Source: Hungateiclostridiaceae bacterium UBA1305
GTDB taxonomy: Bacteria > Bacillota > Clostridia > Acetivibrionales > DTU013
Assembly: GCA_002307275.1 (NCBI GenBank)
Contig: DBTX01000059.1
Span: 1 to 28,832 of the forward strand
Direction of reading: 5' to 3'
DNA length: 28,832 bases
Below the pieces are notes generated by a model. The model saw only the letters and a list, made by a program, of their open reading frames with translations, did no database searches and was not told the origin of the DNA. This document shows positions 12,855 through 20,875 of this stretch, piece by piece. The stretch's first letter is position 1. Each line of letters begins with the position of its first letter. Position numbers and translations under genes: made by a program.

Positions 12855-15368
12855 ATGAAAAATAACAACGGCGCTGTTATAAGGCGGCTTACAGGCAGAA
12901 GCCTAAAATCCAATAAAAAGAGGAATTTTTTCATCATCACAGCCATTGCGCTTACAACACTGCTCATTGCTTCTGTTTTCAGCATCGGCATGAGCCTTAT
13001 GGAATCATTAAAGATGCAGGAAATACGCCTTATGGGTACAGTGGCACACGCTGCAGTCAGCCGGCCGACTGCAGCACAAATTGAACAGCTTAACCGGCTG
13101 GACTATGTTAAAACAGTTAGTACGTGCTGCAATGTTGCCTCTGTTAAAAATACAGCGCAGATGAGCGATGCAAATTTATCGTTATTTTACTTTGATAAAA
13201 CAGAGTGGGAAAAATCACGCACTCCCGCTTACACTGATATTACAGGCAGCTATCCGCAAAAAGAAAATGAAATTATGGTGCCTCTTTGGGTGCTTGAACG
13301 ATGGGGCATAAACAATCCGGCCATCGGTATGGAAATACCGCTTACCTACTATATCGAAAGGGGAAATACCGATGCACCTGTAAACACGGTTTTCCACCTA
13401 TCCGGCTGGTTTACGAGCTATATGCATATTCGTTCAGGTAATATCGACTCCATTTTAGTGTCGGAGAAATTAGCACAGAAGTATGGAAAAACAGTAGAAA
13501 CCGATGGCTCGGCAACGGTAATATTCGATAATTCCTCACGGGTTCTGGCGTATTGCGAACAACTCAAATCGGATTTGGGAGTAGCTGAAGATCAACTGGT
13601 AAAGCCGGTTCCAATGTATGATACAGACACAGGGACCATGAGAACAAACCTGATTGCTTTATTTACTGTTATAGCATTCTTTATTTTTACAGGTTATCTT
13701 TTAATATACAACGTCCTATATATTTCTGTTTCACGGGATGTGCGGTTTTATGGTTTGCTGAAAACGCTCGGGACAACACCGAAACAAATCAGGCGTATTG
13801 TAATCGGCCAAATATTACGGCTTTGTTTGATTGGAATACCGATTGGTGCGGTATTGGCCTTATTGCTATCATTAGTTGTTGTTCCAGCCTTCCTTTCAAA
13901 ATTGGCGAGTATTACGACGGGTACCGTTGTATCCTTCTCTCCGCTGATCTATCTCGGCGCGGCACTTTTTGCTTTGCTTACAGCGCTTTTAGGAGCCTTC
14001 AGACCAGCAAAAAAAGCAGCAGGTATTTCGCCTGTAGAAGCACAAAAGTTTACGGGCTTAAAAGTTAATAAAAGCCGTGTTTATTCGCCTGCCCATGGAA
14101 AGCCTTATAAAATGGCTTTCCGAAATATCTTTCGGGATAGAAAACGCGCGGTTATTGTATTTTTAAGCCTGTTCCTTGGGGTAACGACATTTATTACCAT
14201 AACAACGCTTGTTACCAGTATGGACACGGACAATTATGTTGCATCCTATGTCGAAAGCGATTTTGTACTTCAAAACAATACGATGATTGGATACGAGGGA
14301 GAAACAAAACAGAAATTTAATGATGCGTTTATGAACACAATAAAATCCTTACCTGGATTCGAGAACTTGCGTAAAACAACAGAGGAATGGATGCAGCTTG
14401 AATATTCGAAGGAGGAGTTCGGAGAATATTTGGCCGATTATATTAAAAAGAATGACGCAGATGATTTGACGGAACAGGATGTTCGTAAAAATTTCTCCGG
14501 GATCATTGCCGGTATTGACCGCGAAGCCCTTACAGCACTAAATAAAACGGCTGCTAAGCCTATTGATGTTGACGCTTTTGAACGCGGCGAGTTTGCACTT
14601 CTTTCTACTGGCAATCCAAGCTTGTTTCAAAATGTTCCTGAGTTGACAATTTCGCCTATGAATAAAAACAAAGAAGGAGTTTTTGAAAGGTCTGACAGCA
14701 AATCTGTAAAAATTCCGCTCGGTGGCTTTGTACCCGTGTTTTTTGAACGGATTGGCTATAGCATTGCACCAACTGTATTCATATCAAATACCCTGATGAG
14801 CAAGTTATATGAAGAGCCGATTATAGCAAAGGTCAATATTGACGTTGCAAAGGGGTATGATAAGCAAGCTCTTGACGAGTTGAAAGAAGTCATGAAAGGA
14901 GATTATGAAATATCGCGTGCGTCAAAGCTGGAGGCACAGGAAGAATTACGAGGCACAAAAATGATGTTATATATTCTGGGCGGTGGCGTTGCGCTCATTC
15001 TTGCTTTGATTGGTATTCTCAACTTTATAAATGTGATGTCAGTGGGTATTATGGTTCGAAAACAGGAACTGGCAACGTTTGAATGTATTGGCATGAGCTG
15101 GAGACAGGTCAGGAAAATGCTGGTGAACGAGGGAATCGGATATGCCGCGATAACACTGCTTTTAGTTTTTACAGCAGGGAGTGCCATTACCTTTGGAATT
15201 TTCACATTGTTTCAGCAGCAAGCAACTTATGCAGTATTCACTTATCCCTTTATCCCTGTCATGATAGTTGGTTTGGCCATTATTGCAATCTGCAGCATTA
15301 CACCTGAAATCACCTATCGCTCGATCTATAGAACAACTATTGTCGAACGATTAAGGGAAGCGGAATGA
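12855..15368 (+). CDS. FtsX/MacB-like ABC transporter permease with two FtsX domains
   Basis: The 837-aa membrane protein is translationally coupled to the ATPase. Helix 1 is at about 24-48 (FFIITAIALTTLLIASVFSI), then a large outside domain to about 255. Three helices follow (LIALFTVIAFFIFTGYLL ...), ending in the FtsX cytoplasmic motif FRPAKKAAGISPVEA. The pattern then repeats: MAFRNIFRDRKRAVIVFLSL, a second outside domain of about 240 residues, and three C-terminal helices (GGGVALILALIGILNFINVM ...). This gives eight helices in a 1+3+1+3 layout. BceB has ten, so it is nearer to the two-FtsX-domain family of gut and soil clostridia. The substrate is unknown. A good terminator follows. Confidence 0.92.
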   Translation: MKNNNGAVIRRLTGRSLKSNKKRNFFIITAIALTTLLIASVFSIGMSLMESLKMQEIRLMGTVAHAAVSRPTAAQIEQLNRLDYVKTVSTCCNVASVKNTAQMSDANLSLFYFDKTEWEKSRTPAYTDITGSYPQKENEIMVPLWVLERWGINNPAIGMEIPLTYYIERGNTDAPVNTVFHLSGWFTSYMHIRSGNIDSILVSEKLAQKYGKTVETDGSATVIFDNSSRVLAYCEQLKSDLGVAEDQLVKPVPMYDTDTGTMRTNLIALFTVIAFFIFTGYLLIYNVLYISVSRDVRFYGLLKTLGTTPKQIRRIVIGQILRLCLIGIPIGAVLALLLSLVVVPAFLSKLASITTGTVVSFSPLIYLGAALFALLTALLGAFRPAKKAAGISPVEAQKFTGLKVNKSRVYSPAHGKPYKMAFRNIFRDRKRAVIVFLSLFLGVTTFITITTLVTSMDTDNYVASYVESDFVLQNNTMIGYEGETKQKFNDAFMNTIKSLPGFENLRKTTEEWMQLEYSKEEFGEYLADYIKKNDADDLTEQDVRKNFSGIIAGIDREALTALNKTAAKPIDVDAFERGEFALLSTGNPSLFQNVPELTISPMNKNKEGVFERSDSKSVKIPLGGFVPVFFERIGYSIAPTVFISNTLMSKLYEEPIIAKVNIDVAKGYDKQALDELKEVMKGDYEISRASKLEAQEELRGTKMMLYILGGGVALILALIGILNFINVMSVGIMVRKQELATFECIGMSWRQVRKMLVNEGIGYAAITLLLVFTAGSAITFGIFTLFQQQATYAVFTYPFIPVMIVGLAIIAICSITPEITYRSIYRTTIVERLREAE

Positions 15369-15445
15369 ATTGAAAACTATATTTTCATCTGTATCGGGAA
15401 ATTTCTGTAACTTATTTAGCAAATGAGATAGCACGCAAATGACAG

Positions 15446-15479
15446 AGAAACGGTGTAACCTTCAGGCTGCACCGTTTCT
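15446..15479 (+). terminator. terminator after the ABC permease
   Basis: AGAAACGGTG (15446-15455) and CACCGTTTCT (15470-15479) form a perfect 10-bp stem. An inner CC-TTCA-GG closes the loop. Few T follow, so efficiency is uncertain, but its place between the inserted module and uppS fits. Confidence 0.65.
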
Positions 15480-15538
15480 TGAAATCAGTATTCCCGGATC
15501 ATCTGCCGCATGACACAGTCATGTTTTTATTTATTTAT

Positions 15539-15567
15539 TTGTTTTTATGAAAATGGTTTTGTATAAT
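15539..15567 (+). promoter_or_regulatory. sigma-A promoter of the uppS operon
   Basis: A perfect TATAAT at 15562-15567 has TTGTTT at 15539-15544, with a 17-bp spacer. It lies 55 bp before the uppS start and downstream of the terminator, so uppS to ispG can be expressed independently of the transporter genes. Confidence 0.6.
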
Positions 15568-15622
15568 AATACTTGGCAAGGATATATTGCCTTTACTTAA
15601 CAAGACATTCTGGAGGTATTAG

Positions 15623-16372
15623 ATGTGGATTTTTGGCCACAGCAAGCATATAAGTCCTGCGCTTGATAAGTCGGGACTGATTCCTGTACATATTGCGATC
15701 ATCATGGACGGAAACGGAAGATGGGCTTCCAAAAGAGGGCTTCCCAGAAATGCCGGGCACAGGGAAGGGGCCAATACTTTGAAAAGAATTGTCAGGATAT
15801 GTGATGAAATCGGAGTGAAATTTCTGACGGTTTATGCTTTTTCCACTGAAAACTGGAATAGGCCGAAGGATGAGGTGGATGCCCTGATGAGCCTTCTGCT
15901 TGAGTTCCTGAAGAATGCAGATAATGAGTTGGCCGGAAAGAACATCAGGATAAGGGTGATAGGCGAATCGGAAGGCCTTTCGAATGAGATAAAAAAGGAA
16001 ATCGCCAGGATTACCTCAAATACAATGAATAATACGGGACTTACCTTGCTGATTGCGCTGAACTATGGAAGCAGGACGGAAATTACCAATGCGGCTGCCA
16101 GAATTGCACGTGAGGTAAAACGAGGAACTCTAAATCCTGAAGATATCAACGAGAAGCTTTTTTCCCGCTATTTATACACCTCGGATATCCCTGACCCGGA
16201 TCTTGTGATACGGCCAAGCGGTGAGCACAGGATCAGCAATTTCCTGCTCTGGCAGTCATCCTATTCGGAATTCTGGTATTCCGACATACTATGGCCGGAT
16301 TTTTCAAAGAAATATCTAATTGAAGCAATAACGGAATTTCAAAGAAGAAACAGACGTTTTGGAGGTTTGTGA
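15623..16372 (+). CDS. uppS: undecaprenyl diphosphate synthase (UPP synthase)
   Basis: This cis-prenyltransferase extends farnesyl-PP with isopentenyl-PP to the C55 lipid carrier of cell wall synthesis. The product is 249 aa. HIAIIMDGNGRWA gives catalytic D29 and the phosphate-binding NGR. AGHREGANTLKRI, FSTENWNRP and IRPSGEHRISNFLLWQ are the other family blocks. The last reads RPSGEHR instead of the commoner RTSGEQR. The ribosome site TGGAGG lies before the ATG. Four bp separate it from cdsA. Confidence 0.97.
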   Translation: MWIFGHSKHISPALDKSGLIPVHIAIIMDGNGRWASKRGLPRNAGHREGANTLKRIVRICDEIGVKFLTVYAFSTENWNRPKDEVDALMSLLLEFLKNADNELAGKNIRIRVIGESEGLSNEIKKEIARITSNTMNNTGLTLLIALNYGSRTEITNAAARIAREVKRGTLNPEDINEKLFSRYLYTSDIPDPDLVIRPSGEHRISNFLLWQSSYSEFWYSDILWPDFSKKYLIEAITEFQRRNRRFGGL

Positions 16373-16375
16373 GGT

Positions 16376-17206
16376 ATGAAGACCAGAATCATCAGCGCTG
16401 TGGCGGCAATCGGATTGCTCGCCGTCATTGCATATTTGGGAAGTATGGCCATTGGCATTGCAGTATTTGTTCTGTCTCTGATCGGGATATATGAATTTTA
16501 TAAGGCTTTATCGAAGGGCGGCTTCAACCCGGTTTATCCTGCGGGTTATCTGGCATGTCTGCCGCTATTGTATCTGGCCTTCGCAGGTTCGATACCGGGT
16601 CTGCCGGGAATGGCAGGTGCAGCTTTTGCTTTAACTGCTGTTGCTGCCGGAACTTTCCTGCTGATTGTTTTCCTGTTTTGCCTGCTCATATTTTCTGACG
16701 GTAAATATACTGCAGCAGACGTTTCAGTGACATTTCTGGGAATCATTTATGTCGTATTTCTGGTTTCTTTTGTTACATTGACAAGAAACATGGGGAATGG
16801 TTATCTATATATCTGGCTGATATTCATAGGGGCTTGGGCGACCGATACCTTTGCCTATTTTACGGGTGTTTCGATCGGAAAGACAAAGATACTTCCGAAA
16901 GTAAGTCCGAAAAAATCACTTGAAGGCAGTGTTGGCGGTATCGCGGGATGTATTCTGGCAATGTTGCTGTTCGGGATGTTTTTCAATCATATTCTGAATG
17001 TGCCGTTATACCATTTTGCAATACTGGGCGGCATTTGCGGCATAGTATCACAGATTGGAGACTGGGCGGCCTCGGCAGTGAAAAGGTCGGTCGATATAAA
17101 GGATTACGGAAATATAATGCCAGGGCACGGCGGTGTATTGGACAGGCTGGACAGCATGCTTTTTGTTGCACCGGCAGTATATTTTTATATTAGCTTGATA
17201 TTATAA
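16376..17206 (+). CDS. cdsA: phosphatidate cytidylyltransferase (CDP-diglyceride synthase)
   Basis: The enzyme converts phosphatidic acid and CTP to CDP-diacylglycerol, the precursor of membrane phospholipids. The 276-aa integral membrane protein has about seven to eight hydrophobic segments. The C-terminal half carries the family signature: SPKKSLEGSVGGIAG, then GDWAASAVKRSVDIKDYG and GHGGVLDRLDS, which hold the metal-binding aspartates. The N-terminal third is poorly conserved. Only 4 bp separate it from uppS, and it has GGAGG near the end of uppS. Confidence 0.96.
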   Translation: MKTRIISAVAAIGLLAVIAYLGSMAIGIAVFVLSLIGIYEFYKALSKGGFNPVYPAGYLACLPLLYLAFAGSIPGLPGMAGAAFALTAVAAGTFLLIVFLFCLLIFSDGKYTAADVSVTFLGIIYVVFLVSFVTLTRNMGNGYLYIWLIFIGAWATDTFAYFTGVSIGKTKILPKVSPKKSLEGSVGGIAGCILAMLLFGMFFNHILNVPLYHFAILGGICGIVSQIGDWAASAVKRSVDIKDYGNIMPGHGGVLDRLDSMLFVAPAVYFYISLIL

Positions 17207-17226
17207 AGTAACCAGGGGAGTTAATC

Positions 17227-18369
17227 ATGGCTGGAAATATAGCAATTCTTGGATCAACGGGCTCGATCGGGGTGCAGACGCTGGAGGTCGCAAGAAATCT
17301 CGGCATCAGCGTATCAGCCCTTACAGCGAATTCAAATATTGATCTTATCGAAAAACAGGCGAAGGAATTTAAACCTCAATTGATTTCGGTCGGTGACAGT
17401 ACTCTGGCATTTGAATTAAATCAGAGACTGAAAAAAATGAACATTGAAGTTCATTATGGGTTGGAGGGGCTGAAAGCGGCGGCTTCCATCGCTGCTGCCG
17501 ATACTGTGGTCACCTCGATCGTCGGTGTGGCAGGTCTGATCCCAACGATAGAAGCAATACGGCACGGGAAGAATATTGCTCTTGCAAACAAGGAGACGCT
17601 GGTCACCGCAGGTTCCATTGTCGTGTCCGAGGCCGCGGCACATGGTATTTCAATATTTCCAGTCGACAGTGAGCATGCTGCCATTTACCAATGCCTTGCG
17701 GCAAACAGGAGACAGGATGTGGAGAGGCTCATACTCACGGCTTCAGGAGGCCCCTTCAGGGGGAAAACACCAGAGGAGCTTGAAAAAGTAACAGTGGCGC
17801 AGGCTCTGAAGCACCCGAATTGGAATATGGGCAGCAAGATCACGATCGACTCGGCGACGCTTATGAACAAGGGGCTCGAAGTTATTGAGGCGCGCTGGCT
17901 TTTTGACTTCACTCCGGACAGAATCAAGGTGGTTGTACATCCGCAGAGCATCATCCACTCGATGGTTGAATATGTAGATGGCTCGGTTATTGCGCAGCTT
18001 GGCTCACACGACATGCGCATTCCCATACAGCTTGCACTTACTTGGCCGGATAGAGTTTTAAACAGTTTTTCCAGACTGGATCTTTTGAAATGCGGAAGTC
18101 TAACCTTTGAAGAGCCGGATATGGAGAGCTTTCCGTGCCTTGCATTAGCCTTTGAAGCTTTGAAGGCGGACGGGACGATGCCTGCGGTGATGAATGGTGC
18201 AAATGAGGCTGCAGTCGAGCTGTTTCTAAAAGGGAAAATAGGTTTTTGTGATATACCAAGGTTGATTTCCCGTGCTATGCAGGTCCATTCTGTGAATATT
18301 AAGCCCGGTCTGGATGATATAATAGAAGTAGACGGATGGGCAAGAAAAATGGTTGGAGGGCTTTTATGA
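17227..18369 (+). CDS. dxr: 1-deoxy-D-xylulose 5-phosphate reductoisomerase
   Basis: This catalyses the second step of the non-mevalonate isoprenoid pathway (DXP to MEP, NADPH-dependent), the step blocked by fosmidomycin. The 380-aa product begins AGNIAILGSTGSIGVQTLEV, the NADPH-binding loop. It has ANKETLVTAG, PVDSEHAAIYQ (metal and substrate site), GGPFRG, HPNWNMGSKITIDSATLMNKGLE and the C-terminal helical domain with MNGANEAAVELFL. It shares the operon with ispG and uppS, linking isoprenoid supply to use. Its stop TGA overlaps the ATG of rseP. Confidence 0.97.
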   Translation: MAGNIAILGSTGSIGVQTLEVARNLGISVSALTANSNIDLIEKQAKEFKPQLISVGDSTLAFELNQRLKKMNIEVHYGLEGLKAAASIAAADTVVTSIVGVAGLIPTIEAIRHGKNIALANKETLVTAGSIVVSEAAAHGISIFPVDSEHAAIYQCLAANRRQDVERLILTASGGPFRGKTPEELEKVTVAQALKHPNWNMGSKITIDSATLMNKGLEVIEARWLFDFTPDRIKVVVHPQSIIHSMVEYVDGSVIAQLGSHDMRIPIQLALTWPDRVLNSFSRLDLLKCGSLTFEEPDMESFPCLALAFEALKADGTMPAVMNGANEAAVELFLKGKIGFCDIPRLISRAMQVHSVNIKPGLDDIIEVDGWARKMVGGLL

Positions 18370-19658
18370 ATTTTGTTGTAGCATTTTTAGCATTCAATAT
18401 AATTGTGATTACACATGAAATGGGTCATTTCCTGGCTGCCAAGAGATTTGGCATCAAGGTGCTTGAATTTTCACTGTTCATGGGCCCGAAAATATACAGT
18501 TTTCAACGCGGTGAAACAATGTATTCACTGAGGCTTTTCCCTATCATGGCCTATGTGAAAATGGAAGGCGAGACGGAAGAATCGGACAGTGCAACTGCGT
18601 TCAACAACAAGCCGAAGCATGCCCGTGCACTGACAGCCTTCGGAGGCCCTCTCGCCAATATTCTGCTCGCCATAATCCTGCTGACAGGTTATTATGCTAT
18701 TGCGGGGTATGAGACCATGTCGGTAAACCATATCGCCGTGAAATCGCCTGCATCGGATGCAGGAATCCAAACGGGCGACAAAATTATTTCTTACGATGAA
18801 ATGAGAACATATAGTACCATTGATATCATGCAGTTCCTTTATGTTTCCAAAGGGAAGCCTGCTGAAGTCGAATATCTGAGGAATGGACACCAGAATACGG
18901 TGACTATTAAACCTGTCATTTATCCTGCGGCCATGTCTCCCAAAATCGGAGTCAGCCTCGGGTCGGATAACGGAGCTGATTCAAACATTATCAATGCCCT
19001 GTCAGTGGATTATCCGGCTGCAAAGATGGGACTGCAGGTTGGTGACAGGATTATTCAACTAAATGATACTCAAATTAAGACTGCACAGGAACTCGTGGAT
19101 TTTGTCGCGAAGAATGGTGTAAAGCTAATTAGAGTAAAGGTAAAAAGGGGCGAAGCGGAGGTAAACGCAGACATTACCCCGATAGAGGTGAAGACTCAGG
19201 AAACATATGATCTGGGACTGGATTTTCAAATGGCAAAAGGCAATATCATCGACTCGTTCCGTGAATCAGCCGTGTTCACTTATTCCATAACGCGAAGTGT
19301 AGCATACAGCATTGGATGGCTCATAACAGGCAAGGCCAAACTCAGTGAGATGATGGGTCCCATAGGCATGGTCAGCACGATAGGAACTGCTGTCAAACAG
19401 GCGCCGAACCTTATGGAAATGCTGCTTTATCTCATGCGCATCACTGCGCTGATGAGCATCGCCATCGGTGCGACAAACCTGGTGCCTTTTCCGATGCTGG
19501 ACGGCGGCAGGCTTGTGTTGATAGGTGTGGAAGCAGTGCGTGGAAAGCCGCTCAGTCAGGATAAGGAAGCGTATATTTCAATGGTCGGCTTTGTATTGAT
19601 TATCATGCTGGGTATATACGCGGCTTATAACGATATCGTCAGATTAATTACCGGATAG
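18366..19658 (+). CDS. rseP: site-2 membrane metalloprotease RseP/RasP with two PDZ domains
   Basis: This intramembrane zinc protease cuts anti-sigma factors and leftover signal peptides. The ATG overlaps the dxr stop (ATGA) with TTGGAGGG 7 nt before it, giving 430 aa; a start ten codons earlier lies within dxr. H17-E18-x-x-H21 in THEMGHFLAAKRFG and D379 in NLVPFPMLDGGRL form the zinc site. Between the first and last membrane parts are two PDZ units. The first has ASDAGIQTGDKIISYD and the second has AAKMGLQVGDRIIQLND. B. subtilis RasP is usually described with a single PDZ and E. coli RseP with two, so this protein resembles the latter in layout. Confidence 0.96.
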   Translation: MNFVVAFLAFNIIVITHEMGHFLAAKRFGIKVLEFSLFMGPKIYSFQRGETMYSLRLFPIMAYVKMEGETEESDSATAFNNKPKHARALTAFGGPLANILLAIILLTGYYAIAGYETMSVNHIAVKSPASDAGIQTGDKIISYDEMRTYSTIDIMQFLYVSKGKPAEVEYLRNGHQNTVTIKPVIYPAAMSPKIGVSLGSDNGADSNIINALSVDYPAAKMGLQVGDRIIQLNDTQIKTAQELVDFVAKNGVKLIRVKVKRGEAEVNADITPIEVKTQETYDLGLDFQMAKGNIIDSFRESAVFTYSITRSVAYSIGWLITGKAKLSEMMGPIGMVSTIGTAVKQAPNLMEMLLYLMRITALMSIAIGATNLVPFPMLDGGRLVLIGVEAVRGKPLSQDKEAYISMVGFVLIIMLGIYAAYNDIVRLITG

Positions 19659-19758
19659 CTGTAAAACCTGGGGGAAAACCTGGGAAAACAGATGCCAAAT
19701 CCGGGAAATACGATGTAATTTATCAGTCCTGGATTTTGCGGAAGGGTTTGTGAGGGTA

Positions 19759-20820
19759 ATGGAAGCTTTATTTCAAAGGAAAAACACGAAGAAGATCCGT
19801 GTCGGCAATGTTTTTATCGGGGGTGATTCGCCGGTAACAGTACAGTCTATGACCAACACGGACACAAGAAATGCAGCCGCAACAGTGGAGCAGATAAAAA
19901 GACTGGAAGAGGCAGGCTGCGATATCGTTAGGGTCGCTATACCCGACAACGAGGCAGCAGAAGCCGTTAAAGCCATCAAGAAGGCAACAGGCATACCACT
20001 GGTCGCAGATATCCACTTTGACTATAGGCTTGCGCTGACCTGTATAAAAAACGGTGTGGACAAAATACGCCTTAATCCCGGTAATATAGGAGGCAGCGAC
20101 AGAGTCCGGAAGGTTGTCGATGCTGCAAAGATACGGGACATTCCCATCCGTATCGGCGTTAACTCGGGTTCGCTGGAGAAACATCTGCTTGAGAAATATG
20201 GCGGTGTTACACCGGAGGCTATGGTGGAAAGCGCACTTGGGCATGCACGCATACTGGAAGAGCATGATTTTGACAGCCTTGCATTTTCTCTGAAGGCTTC
20301 CAGCGTTCCGATGACCATAGAAGCTTATAGACTGATGTCAAAGATGACAGATTATCCGCTGCATATAGGCGTGACAGAGGCAGGTACGCTGTTTGCAGGT
20401 ACGATCAAGTCTGTTGCGGGTCTTGGGTGCCTTCTGGCGGAAGGCATTGGCGACACCCTCAGAATATCGCTCACAGGTGATCCTGTTGAAGAAGTGAAGG
20501 TTGGGATTGAATTGCTCAAGGCATTGGGAATGCGCAAGGCCGGTGTGGAATTCATTTCATGTCCTACTTGCGGCCGATGCAGGATCGACCTGATCAAAGT
20601 GGCGAATGAAGTGGAGCAAAGGCTGGCAGGCTATAAAAAGAATATCCGTGTGGCAGTGATGGGTTGTGTGGTCAACGGCCCCGGAGAGGCCCGTGAAGCG
20701 GACATAGGGATTGCCGGCGGCGATGGTGAGGCTTTACTTTTCAAAAAAGGCGAGATCATCAGAAAAATTCCACAGGACTCAATAGTGGACGAATTGCTTG
20801 CAGAGATAGAGAAACTATAG
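19759..20820 (+). CDS. ispG: 4-hydroxy-3-methylbut-2-enyl diphosphate synthase
   Basis: The [4Fe-4S] enzyme makes HMBPP from MEcPP late in the non-mevalonate pathway. From ATG 19759 it is 353 aa (GTG at 19750 is possible; neither has ideal ribosome spacing). The TIM-barrel part shows VGNVFIGGDSPVTVQSMTNT, VADIHFDYRLAL, KIRLNPGNIGG and GVNSGSLEKHLL. The cluster ligands are the cysteines of CPTCGRC (first two) and CVVNGPGEA in the C-terminal domain. It is the short, two-domain bacterial form. It follows rseP by about 100 bp, in the order common in Clostridia (in Bacilli, proS often occupies this place). Confidence 0.96.
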   Translation: MEALFQRKNTKKIRVGNVFIGGDSPVTVQSMTNTDTRNAAATVEQIKRLEEAGCDIVRVAIPDNEAAEAVKAIKKATGIPLVADIHFDYRLALTCIKNGVDKIRLNPGNIGGSDRVRKVVDAAKIRDIPIRIGVNSGSLEKHLLEKYGGVTPEAMVESALGHARILEEHDFDSLAFSLKASSVPMTIEAYRLMSKMTDYPLHIGVTEAGTLFAGTIKSVAGLGCLLAEGIGDTLRISLTGDPVEEVKVGIELLKALGMRKAGVEFISCPTCGRCRIDLIKVANEVEQRLAGYKKNIRVAVMGCVVNGPGEAREADIGIAGGDGEALLFKKGEIIRKIPQDSIVDELLAEIEKL

Positions 20821-20875
20821 ATACAGAAACTGTAGATACAGCAGCTAAAATGAGATTTTAAAGGGGAAGTTACAA

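Noticed and set aside
12855..15368. Permease considered as a BceB homologue
   Set aside because: Eight helices in a 1+3+1+3 layout with two large outside domains differ from the ten-helix BceB layout, so only the wider FtsX/MacB family is named.
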